A DNA stretch of 64,000 nt from Gammaproteobacteria bacterium (GTDB lineage Bacteria; Pseudomonadota; Gammaproteobacteria; Pseudomonadales; JAUIET01), in assembly GCA_030429735.1 (NCBI GenBank), contig JAUIET010000009.1:62001-126000 (forward strand), given 5' to 3'. The notes beneath the pieces are model-generated. The model had not been told where the DNA came from. It did no database searches and was given only the letters and a program-made list of their open reading frames with translations. Within the stretch, counting starts at the first letter, position 1; each line of letters opens with the position of its first letter. Positions 43,943 through 53,667 of the stretch are shown here, piece by piece. A program made the translations under genes and the position numbers.

Positions 43943-46202
43943 TTTACTTAAAAGTCAGCTCAATTTTGTGGGCCTGCAAGAAAGCACCGCACCCGATGAC
44001 GTGCTGTGGCGCACCTTTCTCGAGCGCATCAGCCTGGCGTATATGCAGGCCGACAATGATCGCAATGTGCTGGGTCAGATGGCACAGCAGTCGCTGCAGG
44101 CTGCGGCAAGCGACCAAAAAGTTGATTCGACACCTGCGGCAAATGACACTCTGGCTAGCGACACCGGGCAATCGAATCTTTCACTCGCTTTGCTTCACGC
44201 AAGCCCTGATATCGCCCTTCTTTTTGACCCCCAGCTGGACATCATATCCAGCAGCAATATCGCCAGTTTGATTGAACCTTCGTTGCGAGAAAAGCTCACG
44301 GACTTTGGCGCGATTGAGTTGGCGGGTGTTCTGGGTGTAGACGTATACGCACGCCTGAAAATTGCCGTTCAGTCAGTGTTTGATTCTCAGCGCCCCAAAC
44401 GCCTGCTGTTTGATCTGTATCAGCCCGGTGGCGCGTTGACCTACGAGGCGCGGGTTATGCCTGTGGCTGAACAACCGGGGCGTGCTGTGGCCGTGTACGT
44501 GCGCGATTGGAGCGCGGTAACGCGGGCCACGCGCTCGGCACAAATGTACAAAGATCTGTTCGATGCAGCCAGTGAAGGCATGATGTTGCTCGACTCGCAG
44601 CAACGTGTGGTACTGGTGAACCGCTCGTACGAGCGTATGAGCGAACAAGACGCAGAGCACTTACTGGCGCTGGATACGCCCCGATTTTTGAACAACCAGG
44701 GTGAGCCGCTGGACACCGAAATCTGGTCCCATGTTTTTTACCACGATACCTGGTCAGGTGAGGCCTGCTTTCAGCACGCCGATGGACTGAAAGTGCCGGT
44801 ATGGGTAACGGTGGATGCCTTGAAAGATCTGGAGGGCCAAAACACCAATTTCCTGGTGTTGTGCAGCGATATCTCGCAGCTCAAGGAAACCCAGGAAAAG
44901 CTCGCTTTTCTTGCCAATCATGATCAGCTGACCGGGCTGCCAAACCGAACCTATTTTCAGGAGCATTTGTCCGGAGCGATCGCGCGCAGTGACCGGGCTG
45001 GCAGTTGTGGCGCATTGTTCTTTATGGACCTTGATAATTTCAAGAGCATCAATGACACGCTAGGTCATCCTATCGGTGATGCGTTGTTGCTGGAAATGTC
45101 GCGGCGCCTGAAAGCATTTGTTCGTGAAGGCGAACTGGTGTCACGAATAGGTGGCGACGAGTTCACTCTGGTGGTTGAAAATCTTGACAGCGCAGAAGAT
45201 GCTGCCGTGGTCGCTCAGCGCGTACTGAAGGAGTTCGAAACGCCATTTGCCTGCGATGGTCAAGAGCTGGATATGGGTTGTAGCATCGGAATCAGTGTGT
45301 TTCCGATTGACGGCAGTGATCGCGACCAGATTATTCGCCAGGCTGACACGGCTATGTACAGCGCGAAACAGGCAGGGCGAAACACGTTTAAGTTCTATAC
45401 CTCACAGCTAACTCACAAGGCTGTGCAAAACTTCAATATGGAAGCGCAATTGCGCCGGGCGATTGAGCGTGATGAATTGTTTTTGAATTATCAACCGCAA
45501 GTGGATATGAAGCGCAATACATTGCTGGGGGCTGAGGTGTTGATCCGCTGGCACAACGAGCAGTATGGCAATGTGTCTCCGGCTGAATTTATCCCGATTG
45601 CCGAAGCCAGCGGTCAGATAGAAGAAATTGGTGAATGGGTGCTTGATCGTACTTGTCTGCAGATGAGCCATTGGCGCCATTACGCCGAGATTCCCTGTTT
45701 GGTGTCGGTGAATGTTTCCAGAAAGCAATTGGTTCGTTCAGACTTTTGCAAGCGCATAGCGGACACGCTGGGGCGTTACGAGCTGCGTGGCGATCAACTG
45801 GAAATTGAAGTGACTGAAAGCGCTATTGCCAGCTCTGAGTCAATCGCTATTCGTAATCTCAATGGATTGCGGGAATTGGGCTGCAAGGTTGCTATTGACG
45901 ATTTTGGTACAGGCTATTCATCACTGTCGAGCTTGAAAAAATTCCCACTCGACCGCCTCAAAATTGACCGGTCTTTTGTCCAGGACCTTGGCCAAGACCC
46001 TAATGCCGATGCGATTATCGCCGCCATTATCGCCATGTCGAAAACACTCGGCTTGGGAGTAATCGCGGAAGGCGTGGAAACTCAGCAACAGGTGAAAGCA
46101 CTGCTGAAGCGAGGCTGTCGCGAGGCGCAGGGTTATTTCTACAGTAAACCACTGCTGGCGCCTGAATTCCGGGAATTTGTACTCAAATCCGCCAAGGCTT
46201 GA
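43935..46202 (+). CDS. PAS-GGDEF-EAL cyclic-di-GMP signalling protein
   Basis: A 755-residue soluble protein. The N-terminus [15 protein letters not shown] is typical of a class of gammaproteobacterial sensor proteins and supports this start. One or two PAS domains follow (about 60-320, [32 protein letters not shown]), then GGDEF (406-410, GGDEF intact, likely active cyclase) and EAL, where the signature reads Glu534-Val-Leu (EVL) but the later DDFGTGYSS (655-663) is intact. The metal-binding Glu of EAL is kept, so phosphodiesterase activity remains possible. It controls c-di-GMP in response to a PAS-sensed signal. Confidence 0.93.
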   Translation: MHPLLKSQLNFVGLQESTAPDDVLWRTFLERISLAYMQADNDRNVLGQMAQQSLQAAASDQKVDSTPAANDTLASDTGQSNLSLALLHASPDIALLFDPQLDIISSSNIASLIEPSLREKLTDFGAIELAGVLGVDVYARLKIAVQSVFDSQRPKRLLFDLYQPGGALTYEARVMPVAEQPGRAVAVYVRDWSAVTRATRSAQMYKDLFDAASEGMMLLDSQQRVVLVNRSYERMSEQDAEHLLALDTPRFLNNQGEPLDTEIWSHVFYHDTWSGEACFQHADGLKVPVWVTVDALKDLEGQNTNFLVLCSDISQLKETQEKLAFLANHDQLTGLPNRTYFQEHLSGAIARSDRAGSCGALFFMDLDNFKSINDTLGHPIGDALLLEMSRRLKAFVREGELVSRIGGDEFTLVVENLDSAEDAAVVAQRVLKEFETPFACDGQELDMGCSIGISVFPIDGSDRDQIIRQADTAMYSAKQAGRNTFKFYTSQLTHKAVQNFNMEAQLRRAIERDELFLNYQPQVDMKRNTLLGAEVLIRWHNEQYGNVSPAEFIPIAEASGQIEEIGEWVLDRTCLQMSHWRHYAEIPCLVSVNVSRKQLVRSDFCKRIADTLGRYELRGDQLEIEVTESAIASSESIAIRNLNGLRELGCKVAIDDFGTGYSSLSSLKKFPLDRLKIDRSFVQDLGQDPNADAIIAAIIAMSKTLGLGVIAEGVETQQQVKALLKRGCREAQGYFYSKPLLAPEFREFVLKSAKA

Positions 46203-46243
46203 TACCATCTCGCCTGCTAATTTTCGCGGTAAGGAGTATGAGT

Positions 46244-46726
46244 ATGTCTCAACGGCCATTTAAAGTTCTTGGTGTGCAACAAATTGCGGTAGGTGGGCTT
46301 GATAAAAGTGCTCTGCGCGAGTTTTGGGTGGATGTTCTGGGGCTTACTTACAGCAGTTCCTATCAAAGTGAATCCGAAAACGTTGATGAAGATATTTGCG
46401 AGGCTGGCCATGGCCCGTTCAAGGTGGAAGTGGATCTTATGCAACCGTTAGACCCCGAGAAGCGTCCCAAAGTGCACGAACCTGCGCTCAACCACATAGG
46501 CCTATGGATTGACCATCTGGCTGCAGCGGTTGACTGGCTGGAACAGCAGGGCGTGCGGTTTACGCCAGGCGGCATCCGCAAAGGCGCTGCCGGCTTTGAC
46601 GTCTGCTTCATTCACCCCAAAGGGAATGCCGAATCTCCTATCGGTGCGCAGGGTGTTTTGTTGGAGTTGGTGCAAGCACCGCAGGCCGTGATTGACGCAT
46701 TTGCTCAGGTAGAAGCCAGCGCCTGA
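46244..46726 (+). CDS. VOC family protein (glyoxalase/dioxygenase-like)
   Basis: A 160-residue single-module VOC protein: [45 protein letters not shown], and [10 protein letters not shown] with the last metal-ligand Glu. ATG 46244 is 7 nt after AAGGAG; the ATG six bases earlier is too close. Pattern resembles methylmalonyl-CoA epimerase-like and glyoxalase I-like proteins; the reaction is unknown. Confidence 0.75.
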   Translation: MSQRPFKVLGVQQIAVGGLDKSALREFWVDVLGLTYSSSYQSESENVDEDICEAGHGPFKVEVDLMQPLDPEKRPKVHEPALNHIGLWIDHLAAAVDWLEQQGVRFTPGGIRKGAAGFDVCFIHPKGNAESPIGAQGVLLELVQAPQAVIDAFAQVEASA

Positions 46727-46734
46727 CCGCCGTC

Positions 46735-48165
46735 GTGGCGAAATCGAAAAACCGCACGCGGCGCGCGGCTACTCAAAAGTCTTCTTTGGAAAGAGGCTTG
46801 TCGCTGACCCTGGCCGGTGCTCGGGCTGGCAGCGCGATTGCGGTTGGCAAACTCAGAAAGCAGTTTGGTCTGCAAACAGGTGAAAACCAGGACAGCGAAA
46901 TACTTCAGCAACAGGCCGAAAACTTTGTCGCTGAGCTTGGTCGCCTGAAAGGCAGCTACGTCAAGATTGGACAATTGTTTGCGCAGTTCGGTGAACACTT
47001 CTTACCGCCAGAGTTAACCAATGCGTTGCACACTTTGGGCTCTAAAACAGAGCCGCTTGACTGGTCCTGCATAGAACCTCAATTGCGCGCGGCGTTAGGC
47101 CACAAATATGATGAATTGAGTATTGAGCCGGATGCGTTCGCGGCCGCATCGCTTGCGCAGGTGCATCGCGCAACGGTGACGCAAACCTCTGAGAAAATCT
47201 GCCTGAAAGTGCTCTACCCGGGGCTGCGTAATACCATAGACTCAGATTTTGATACGGTAGTTCGAATGCTGAAACTGGGTCGTCTGCTGCCTTTCAACCG
47301 CGAAATTGACCGGTGGTTGGAGCGAATGCGCGAGCAACTGCATCTTGAAATAGATTATTCGCGCGAATGCAGCAAAACCCTCGAGATGGCAAGGCTTGTG
47401 TCCTCCCTGCCGGCGGGTGATGCAAAAACTCAGTCTGCTGCGCTTGCTGTGCCCAAAGTCTTTACCCGTTACTCCGGCGCCGATGTGCTGGCACTGGAGT
47501 ATATGCCGGGCTTTGCGGTGAACGCACCTGAGGTGTTGTCATTATCGCAGCGCCGTCGCAACGCGTTGGCTAAAACCATGCTTGAATTGTTTTTTGCGGA
47601 AGTATTCGTCTGGCGTGTGATACAGACAGATCCAAATTTTGGAAACTACCGCATTCAACCCAGTGCTCGCCTTCGCGGTGAACAATCGGAACCCGATCAA
47701 CTGGTGTTGTTGGACTTTGGCGCCTGCACTGATCCTGATGACAAGATGGCTACGTATTTAAGCGATGCCGTGGCCGCAGGACTGGCGCGCGACCGGATCA
47801 GCTTGCAGGCAGCACTGGAGGGCCTGGGTTGCTTGAAACGCGATAGCGCGCAAACCGCAAAAGACAGTTTTGCAGACCTGTGCATTGCGATTCTTGAGCC
47901 ACTGTGGCCGGTCGACGAGCTGCCGACGGCCTACCTGAACGAACGCGGACAATATCGCTGGAAGGAGTCTCGATTGATGAGCCGAGCAGCCAGGCAGGCG
48001 AACAAATCCAGCATGACGATTCATTTTGAATTACCCAGCGCCGAATTCACGCTGATCGCACGCAAGCTGATTGGTGTGTTCACGTTTATTTCGGTGCTGG
48101 GCGCGGAATTCAATGGTCATGAGATAGCCCAACGATACATCGCCAATAGCAGCAGGCACGGATAA
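46735..48165 (+). CDS. AarF/UbiB-family (ABC1) atypical kinase, copy 1
   Basis: A 476-residue protein of the ABC1/UbiB group: GSYVKIGQLFAQFGEHFLPPEL (KxGQ motif), the AAS-type A-rich loop in FAAASLAQVHRA, ICLKVLYPGL with the catalytic Lys, QTDPNFGNYR and LLDFGACTD (metal-binding DFG). The family binds ATP and supports ubiquinone biosynthesis or membrane-lipid handling. The start is GTG 46735. Directly followed, with no gap, by a paralogue. Confidence 0.88.
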   Translation: MAKSKNRTRRAATQKSSLERGLSLTLAGARAGSAIAVGKLRKQFGLQTGENQDSEILQQQAENFVAELGRLKGSYVKIGQLFAQFGEHFLPPELTNALHTLGSKTEPLDWSCIEPQLRAALGHKYDELSIEPDAFAAASLAQVHRATVTQTSEKICLKVLYPGLRNTIDSDFDTVVRMLKLGRLLPFNREIDRWLERMREQLHLEIDYSRECSKTLEMARLVSSLPAGDAKTQSAALAVPKVFTRYSGADVLALEYMPGFAVNAPEVLSLSQRRRNALAKTMLELFFAEVFVWRVIQTDPNFGNYRIQPSARLRGEQSEPDQLVLLDFGACTDPDDKMATYLSDAVAAGLARDRISLQAALEGLGCLKRDSAQTAKDSFADLCIAILEPLWPVDELPTAYLNERGQYRWKESRLMSRAARQANKSSMTIHFELPSAEFTLIARKLIGVFTFISVLGAEFNGHEIAQRYIANSSRHG

Positions 48166-49488
48166 ATGGCCGACAAGAAAAGCAGTAAAGTCCCCTCCGG
48201 CAGAGCAAGTCGATTTGCCAAAGTGGCGGGTTTGGCCGGTGGTCTGGCCGGCGGCATGCTGGCCGAAGGCGCCCGCAAAATACGAGCGGGTGAGCGCCCC
48301 AAAACCAGCGATTTGCTGCTGACACCGGCCAACGCCAGGCGGGTTGCAGATCAGCTCGCCAATATGCGCGGCGCGGCCATGAAACTGGGCCAAATTCTAT
48401 CGATGGACACAGGCGACCTGCTGCCTGCGGAATGGACCGACGTATTAGCGCGCCTTCGCTCAGAAGCTGACCCAATGCCTGCGTCGCAATTGGAAGCGCA
48501 ATTGGAGGCCGCGCTTGGTGATGAGTGGCCCGAACTCCTGTATGACTTCAAATACACACCCGTCGCCGCTGCGTCCATAGGGCAGGTACACCGGGCAATT
48601 GGTCCGCAGGGGAAACCCGTGGCATTGAAAATTCAATACCCTGGAATCGCCCGCAGTATTGATTCCGACGTGGACAACATAGCTACTGTACTGCGCGTAA
48701 GTGGCGTGCTTCCAGATGGAATCGAATTGCAGCCGCTACTCGACGAAGTGAAAGTACAGTTACACGAAGAGGCGAACTATCTGCTCGAAGCCGAGCATAT
48801 GCAGCGCTATAGTCAACGCCTCGCCGAAGACTCGCGTTTTTTAGTGCCGGAGTACTACCCGGAGCTGTCTGGCAAATCGGTGCTCTGTATGTCGTTTATG
48901 CCCGGCCAGCCCATTGAATCCTTGATTGAGCAGGATCAGCAGGAGCGCAATCGGGTGGTCACGGCATTGGTGGAACTGATGTTTACAGAGCTGTTCGTGT
49001 GGCGCACTGTGCAATCCGATCCTAATTTCGCTAATTATTTGTATCAATCGGACCGCGGTGCGATCGTGTTGCTGGATTTTGGCGCAACCCGCACATTTAA
49101 GGCAGCATTCGCCAATAATTACAAAAGCCTGGCGAAGGCTGCGATTGCGAAAGACCGAGGGCGCCTGCTAAACGCCGCGATGAAGCTGGGCTACCTGTCT
49201 GAGCAAGCCAATGAAGACATCACTGAGCTGTTGCTGGATATGTTCATGCTTGCCGCCCAACCCATGATGTACGATGAGGCCTATGATTTTGCCAGCTCGG
49301 ACATCGCCACGGGCATGCAAGAGATTGGTTGGCAGCTGCAGGAAAAGGTACAGGACAATGATTCCGGTTGGCACAGCCCCCCTGTGGCCGCTATGTATCT
49401 GCATCGAAAAATTGCCGGTACCTTCATGCTGGCTACTCGGATGCGGGCCAAGGTAAACGTGCACAAAGCGATATCGGTTCATCTGTGA
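48166..49488 (+). CDS. AarF/UbiB-family (ABC1) atypical kinase, copy 2
   Basis: A 440-residue paralogue of the upstream gene: GAAMKLGQILSMDTGDLLPAE (KxGQ), PVAAASIGQVHRAIG, VALKIQYPGIARSIDSDVDN, QSDPNFANYLYQ and LLDFGATRTF. ATG 48166 begins on the base after the copy 1 stop, so both proteins are made together. Neither has the C-terminal membrane helices of true UbiB, suggesting peripheral membrane or soluble roles. Confidence 0.88.
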   Translation: MADKKSSKVPSGRASRFAKVAGLAGGLAGGMLAEGARKIRAGERPKTSDLLLTPANARRVADQLANMRGAAMKLGQILSMDTGDLLPAEWTDVLARLRSEADPMPASQLEAQLEAALGDEWPELLYDFKYTPVAAASIGQVHRAIGPQGKPVALKIQYPGIARSIDSDVDNIATVLRVSGVLPDGIELQPLLDEVKVQLHEEANYLLEAEHMQRYSQRLAEDSRFLVPEYYPELSGKSVLCMSFMPGQPIESLIEQDQQERNRVVTALVELMFTELFVWRTVQSDPNFANYLYQSDRGAIVLLDFGATRTFKAAFANNYKSLAKAAIAKDRGRLLNAAMKLGYLSEQANEDITELLLDMFMLAAQPMMYDEAYDFASSDIATGMQEIGWQLQEKVQDNDSGWHSPPVAAMYLHRKIAGTFMLATRMRAKVNVHKAISVHL

Positions 49489-49539
49489 TCACTGAGGCGC
49501 AAAGTTCATCGGCTTGCTTTCTCTTTAACTGCATTCTTG

Positions 49540-49559
49540 TATAATTGAGAATAATTCTC
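49540..49559 (+). promoter_or_regulatory. -10 box and Fur-box-like operator of feoAB
   Basis: TATAAT at 49540-49545 is followed directly by the perfect dyad GAGAAT-A-ATTCTC (49547-49559), a 7-1-7 Fur site (TGAGAAT-A-ATTCTCG) close to the consensus TGATAAT-N-ATTATCA. Fe-loaded Fur bound here would cover the start of transcription and repress the ferrous iron importer. Confidence 0.8.
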
Positions 49560-49577
49560 GTTTGCACTTGGAAGGCC

Positions 49578-49814
49578 GTGAGTACTGTTGATTTTCTAGC
49601 GCTTAAACCGGGTGACCGAGCCCGCGTGACCAGCTTTTCGGGCTTATCTGCTTCTTATCGCAATCGTTTGCTGAGTCTGGGCTTAACCCCGGGTACCGAG
49701 GTTTTGGTTCAGCACGTGGCACCGTTGGGCGATCCGGTGGCGATATTGGTTCGTGGCTTTCGTTTGAGCTTACGTCGTAGCGAGGCAGCGGCTATTCAGC
49801 TGGAGCGCCTGTAG
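49578..49814 (+). CDS. feoA: Ferrous iron transport protein A
   Basis: A 78-residue SH3-like FeoA: LALKPGDRARVTSFSG, NRLLSLGLTPGTEVLVQHVAPLGDPVAILVRGFRLSLRRSEAAAI. GTG 49578 with GGAAGG upstream gives the family length; the frame's earlier ATG would start inside the Fur site. FeoA helps FeoB open or assemble. Stop overlaps the feoB start by one base. Confidence 0.9.
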   Translation: MSTVDFLALKPGDRARVTSFSGLSASYRNRLLSLGLTPGTEVLVQHVAPLGDPVAILVRGFRLSLRRSEAAAIQLERL

Positions 49815-52009
49815 TGGCGGACTCATCCGGTAAACCGCTCGTGCAGTCTCAACATGAGACGCCTGTGCTTGCGCTGGTAGGCAACCCAAATGCGGGCAAG
49901 ACAACACTGTTTAACAGGCTGACCGGCGCGCAGCAGCGAGTGGGTAATTGGCCAGGCGTAACGGTTGAACGGAAAACGGGTGAGTGTCGCATTGCTGATA
50001 CCACGTTGACCCTGGTTGACTTACCCGGTACCTATTCTTTACAGCGATCCAGCGATGATGAATCGCTGGACCAATTGATTGCACAGCGTTACCTCAGCAG
50101 CGGTGAAGCGCAGCTTGCAGTGAATATAGTCGACGCGTCCAGCATTGAGCGTGGCCTGTATCTGACACGTCAATTGCTGGACAGCGGCATGCCGGTTGTC
50201 GTTGCTCTGAATATGATGGACGTAGCTCAGCGACAGGGCTTGCAAATTGATGTGGAGAAGCTTGAGCAACAACTGGGCTGTCAGGTGGTTCCGATCGTTG
50301 CAAGCAAGGGCGTTGGGCTGGACGCGCTACGCTCTGCGATCAGCGAAACGCTGGTCAATCAAAGTGCGTCAGCACCCAGCTTTGCGGATCGAACCGATGA
50401 AGCTGAAATCAACGCGCGCTACGAGGAAGTGGCGCGCATCAGCGCGGCCGCTGTAAATACAAGCAATCGCAACAGTGTCACGATGACCGACCGCATTGAT
50501 CGCATAGTGCTGAACAAGTGGCTGGCTTTCCCTTTGTTTCTGGGTGTTATGTATTTGATGTTTATGTTCACGATAAACATCGGTGGCGCGTTTATTGATG
50601 TATTTGATGGCGTGGCCGCTGTGCTCTTTGTAGAAGCACCCCGGACGTTGTATGAAGCCATCGGCCTGCCTGAATGGTTAAGCACTGTGTTGGCCGATGG
50701 TCTTGGTGGCGGCGTACAACTGGTGGCCAGTTTTATCCCAGTTATTGGCAGTCTGTTTCTGTTTCAGTCTTTTCTTGAGTCGTCTGGATACATGGCGCGA
50801 GCCGCGTTTATTGTCGATCGATTGATGCGCGGCGTGGGTTTACCTGGAAAGTCATTTGTGCCGCTCATTGTCGGGTTTGGCTGCAACGTACCGGCCGTTA
50901 TGGGCGCACGAACCATGGACCGCCACGGCGACCGCTTGCTGACAGTGTTAATGGCGCCGTTTATGTCTTGCGGTGCGCGCCTAACGGTCTATGTATTGTT
51001 TGCGTCGGTGTTTTTTCCAAAGAATGCCGAGAACGTAATCTTCGCGTTGTACCTTATTGGTATTGCTTTGGCCGTGTTTACCGGGCTGGCGCTGAGACGC
51101 CATGCTATGGGCAGCGAAATCTCGGCGTTCGTGATGGAGTTACCCAATTACCACTTACCTCATCTGGGCGGCATAGTGCGCCTTAGCTGGCAGCGCCTTA
51201 AGGGGTTCATCTTGCGCGCGGGCAAGGCTATTGTTGCCGTGGTGGTGGTGTTGAATTTTGTCAATTCCCTGGGTGTTGACGGTAGTTTCGGCAACCAGGA
51301 CAGCGAAAAATCGATGCTGTCGCACATCGGTAAGCAGATAACCCCGGCGTTTGCACCGATTGGTGTGCACGAAGACAACTGGCCAGCCGCTGTCGGTATC
51401 TTTACCGGCGTGTTTGCTAAGGAAGTTGTCGTTGGTACACTGGACGCCTTGTACGGGAGCATTGCCAGAAGCGAGCAAGCTGCGCTGACTGGCGAGACTG
51501 CTGCGGTAGAAGAACCTGGCCTGGGCGAGCAGTTGCTTGATGCACTGAATACCGTGCCCGAGAATTTGGCCGGTTTGAATGATCAGTGGGGTGATCCTTT
51601 GGGAGTTGGCGTAGGGGACCTCAGTGATTCTGCAGCTGCGGCGCAAGAGCAGGGCGTAGAAGTGACCACGCTCAGTGTCATGAGCACACTATTCGATGGA
51701 CCGGTAGCCGCATTTGCCTATTTGTTGTTTGTGCTGCTGTACATGCCTTGCGTGGCAACCATCGGCGCGATATTCAAAGAGATCGGCGGTTTCTGGGCGG
51801 GCTTTTCAGCCGCCTGGAATACCATATTGGCGTACGTGGTTGCAGTGTGGTGTTATCAACTGGGTACGTTTTCTGAGCACCCCGGCAGTTCTATTGCCTG
51901 GATTCTTGCCATGCTGTTAGTACTCACCGCAAGCTGGGTAGTTCTGATATATTTTGCCCGTAAGGAAGTGGCCAAAAGTCAGTTAATACCTGCTGTCAAT
52001 CTGTCGTAG
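49814..52009 (+). CDS. feoB: Ferrous iron transporter B
   Basis: A 731-residue FeoB: N-terminal G domain with G1 GNPNAGKT (23-30), NWPGVTVERKTG (switch I), G3 DLPGTYSL and G4 NMMD, followed by a guanine-dissociation-inhibitor region and a membrane part with two Gate motifs (SFVPLIVGFGCNVPAVMGARTM; VATIGAIFKEIGGFWAGF). It imports Fe2+ across the inner membrane. The start is GTG 49814, coupled to feoA. No feoC follows; a lipoprotein gene is next, 35 nt downstream. Confidence 0.96.
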   Translation: MADSSGKPLVQSQHETPVLALVGNPNAGKTTLFNRLTGAQQRVGNWPGVTVERKTGECRIADTTLTLVDLPGTYSLQRSSDDESLDQLIAQRYLSSGEAQLAVNIVDASSIERGLYLTRQLLDSGMPVVVALNMMDVAQRQGLQIDVEKLEQQLGCQVVPIVASKGVGLDALRSAISETLVNQSASAPSFADRTDEAEINARYEEVARISAAAVNTSNRNSVTMTDRIDRIVLNKWLAFPLFLGVMYLMFMFTINIGGAFIDVFDGVAAVLFVEAPRTLYEAIGLPEWLSTVLADGLGGGVQLVASFIPVIGSLFLFQSFLESSGYMARAAFIVDRLMRGVGLPGKSFVPLIVGFGCNVPAVMGARTMDRHGDRLLTVLMAPFMSCGARLTVYVLFASVFFPKNAENVIFALYLIGIALAVFTGLALRRHAMGSEISAFVMELPNYHLPHLGGIVRLSWQRLKGFILRAGKAIVAVVVVLNFVNSLGVDGSFGNQDSEKSMLSHIGKQITPAFAPIGVHEDNWPAAVGIFTGVFAKEVVVGTLDALYGSIARSEQAALTGETAAVEEPGLGEQLLDALNTVPENLAGLNDQWGDPLGVGVGDLSDSAAAAQEQGVEVTTLSVMSTLFDGPVAAFAYLLFVLLYMPCVATIGAIFKEIGGFWAGFSAAWNTILAYVVAVWCYQLGTFSEHPGSSIAWILAMLLVLTASWVVLIYFARKEVAKSQLIPAVNLS

Positions 52010-52044
52010 CGGGTCTCGCTTCCGTCACACTCAATGGAGGCGAA

Positions 52045-53316
52045 ATGAAACATTTAATAAACGCAGTTCCAGGACTCGGTTTGCTGGCTGTACTGTTGCT
52101 CGGCCTGGCGGCTTGTAGCGATGACCAGCAGGCAGCTGCAATAGCAGACAAAGATGGGGCTGCTGCAGCACCACTGCCACCGGCACCCGAATCGAAAGCC
52201 AGTGCGGCCTTACAGCACCTGATGGCCACGGTGGAAGAAACCCAGGCTAAGTTCGTCACACCGCAAATGGGTGTCACCGACGCTTACACGGCCGGTGAGG
52301 CAAACAGACTGATTGCGCACATGCTGCACACCGGTTTGAATTTTTGGATGGAGGCCAACCCGTCCCGTCCAGTGTTCAAACAATACGTGGACACCACCCG
52401 AAAGCTGCTGGGCGATAATCCGGATTCGGTGTATTACTTCGCGGCGATCAATGACGATGACACCTACATCATTCGTGGCAACATCGGAGCTGCAGTGTTT
52501 ACTTCGTTTACCGTGGAAGGTGGCACCCAGCAAGGCAGGGCGGCTAGCCGTTCCATTTCGGCATTGGGCGACTACGACATGGACATAGCGCCTGACGGTA
52601 GCTATGAGATTATTGTCAGCAAGCGAAAACCAAAATCCGGCAACTGGTTGCGGTTGGAAAAAGGCGCCGGACAGATCACCACCCGTCACTATCATGAAGC
52701 CAGGCTGTCGGTAGCGAGTGACCCTGCATTCCAAATGGATATCAGTATTGAGGTGGTAGACCCCGAGCCCCTGCCGCCGTACGCTGGGGATGAGCAAGTG
52801 GCGCAGAATTTAACTGCGGTTGCCAACTTTATAGCTGGGCACGCGCCTATGGGTATGGTGCCAACTTCGCCGGAAATGGCAAAAACGTTTGGCTGGATTT
52901 CTCTTGAGCCGAATGTAATAGCTAAACCGGGTCAGTGGATTGGTTCTGCGGATGAGCAGGCCTATGGCAACACGCACGCGTTTTACAGTATGGGGCCGTA
53001 TAGGCTTGCTGAAGATGAGGCGCTGGTGATTGAAGGCCGATTCCCGGAAGGTCGATTTGCTAACGTGGTCTTGTGGAATCGTTATATGCAAAGCTATGAT
53101 TTTGCGAATCGGCAAATATCTTTAAACCGGAATCAAATTACCTACGAAGAAGATGGTAGCTTCAAGATCATTGTCGCTCATAAGGATCCTGGATTGCCAA
53201 ATTGGTTGGATACTGAAGGGCGAGAGACTGGGAAGATGTATTGGCGTTGGGTATTCCCGCGGAGTGAGCCTGAGGCGCCGGTGGGTAAAGTGGTTAAGTT
53301 TCGTAGTTTGAAATAG
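52045..53316 (+). CDS. DUF1214-type lipoprotein
   Basis: A 423-residue protein with a lipoprotein signal (GLLAVLLLGLAACS, Cys24), a short Ala/Pro linker, and a C-terminal DUF1214-like domain (LVIEGRFPEGRFANVVLWNRYMQ; IVAHKDPGLPNWLDTEGR). It lies 35 nt after feoB with GGAGG upstream and may share its iron-dependent expression. It is a clear paralogue of the protein at 62800-63951, which lacks a signal peptide. Function unknown. Confidence 0.8.
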   Translation: MKHLINAVPGLGLLAVLLLGLAACSDDQQAAAIADKDGAAAAPLPPAPESKASAALQHLMATVEETQAKFVTPQMGVTDAYTAGEANRLIAHMLHTGLNFWMEANPSRPVFKQYVDTTRKLLGDNPDSVYYFAAINDDDTYIIRGNIGAAVFTSFTVEGGTQQGRAASRSISALGDYDMDIAPDGSYEIIVSKRKPKSGNWLRLEKGAGQITTRHYHEARLSVASDPAFQMDISIEVVDPEPLPPYAGDEQVAQNLTAVANFIAGHAPMGMVPTSPEMAKTFGWISLEPNVIAKPGQWIGSADEQAYGNTHAFYSMGPYRLAEDEALVIEGRFPEGRFANVVLWNRYMQSYDFANRQISLNRNQITYEEDGSFKIIVAHKDPGLPNWLDTEGRETGKMYWRWVFPRSEPEAPVGKVVKFRSLK

Positions 53317-53357
53317 CGTGGGAGCTCTGTAGATAGCTCTGTAGATGGTCCGGCACA

Positions 53358-53457
53358 GTGACTAATCGCCTCGCGCTAGACTCGCCGTGAACCCATCCAT
53401 GGGGGCTCATTGAAAAGGTCCTTCTTTTCAATGGTTTAGCACGAGGCAATTAGTGAC
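53358..53457. repeat. Variable-stem/conserved-core palindromic repeat, copy 1
   Basis: Outer arms 53358-53378 and 53437-53457 pair with 3 mismatches in 21. Inside are the core CCGTGAACCCATCCATGGG and an inner hairpin CATTGAAAAG-GTCCTT-CTTTTCAATG (53408-53433, perfect 10-bp arms). A partial second copy of the arm follows at 53453-53477. It fills the convergent gap between the DUF1214 and P450 genes. Confidence 0.85.
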
Positions 53458-53519
53458 TGATCGCCTCGTGCTAATCGACAAGTCCAGATTTTAGTTTCTA
53501 TGGTTTGGCAGGAAATCAA

Positions 53520-53627
53520 GCGAGTGGAGCTACAGGGCTTGCGAAACTGTGTGAGAGAGGGACCTCGAACACAAGCCCCCATGGACGGGTTCACGGCGTG
53601 TTTTGCACGTTCTGTAGCTCCACTCGC
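53520..53627. repeat. Variable-stem/conserved-core palindromic repeat, copy 2
   Basis: Perfect 16-bp outer arms (53520-53535, GCGAGTGGAGCTACAG, and 53612-53627). The core is in inverted orientation relative to copy 1 (minus strand CGCCGTGAACCCGTCCATGG), next to a GTCCCT loop flanked by TGTGT/ACACA. The outer arm sequence is unrelated to copy 1. Confidence 0.85.
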
Positions 53628-53667
53628 CGCTACGAAGTGTTAACCCTCAGCGTCTTGCGATCTAATC

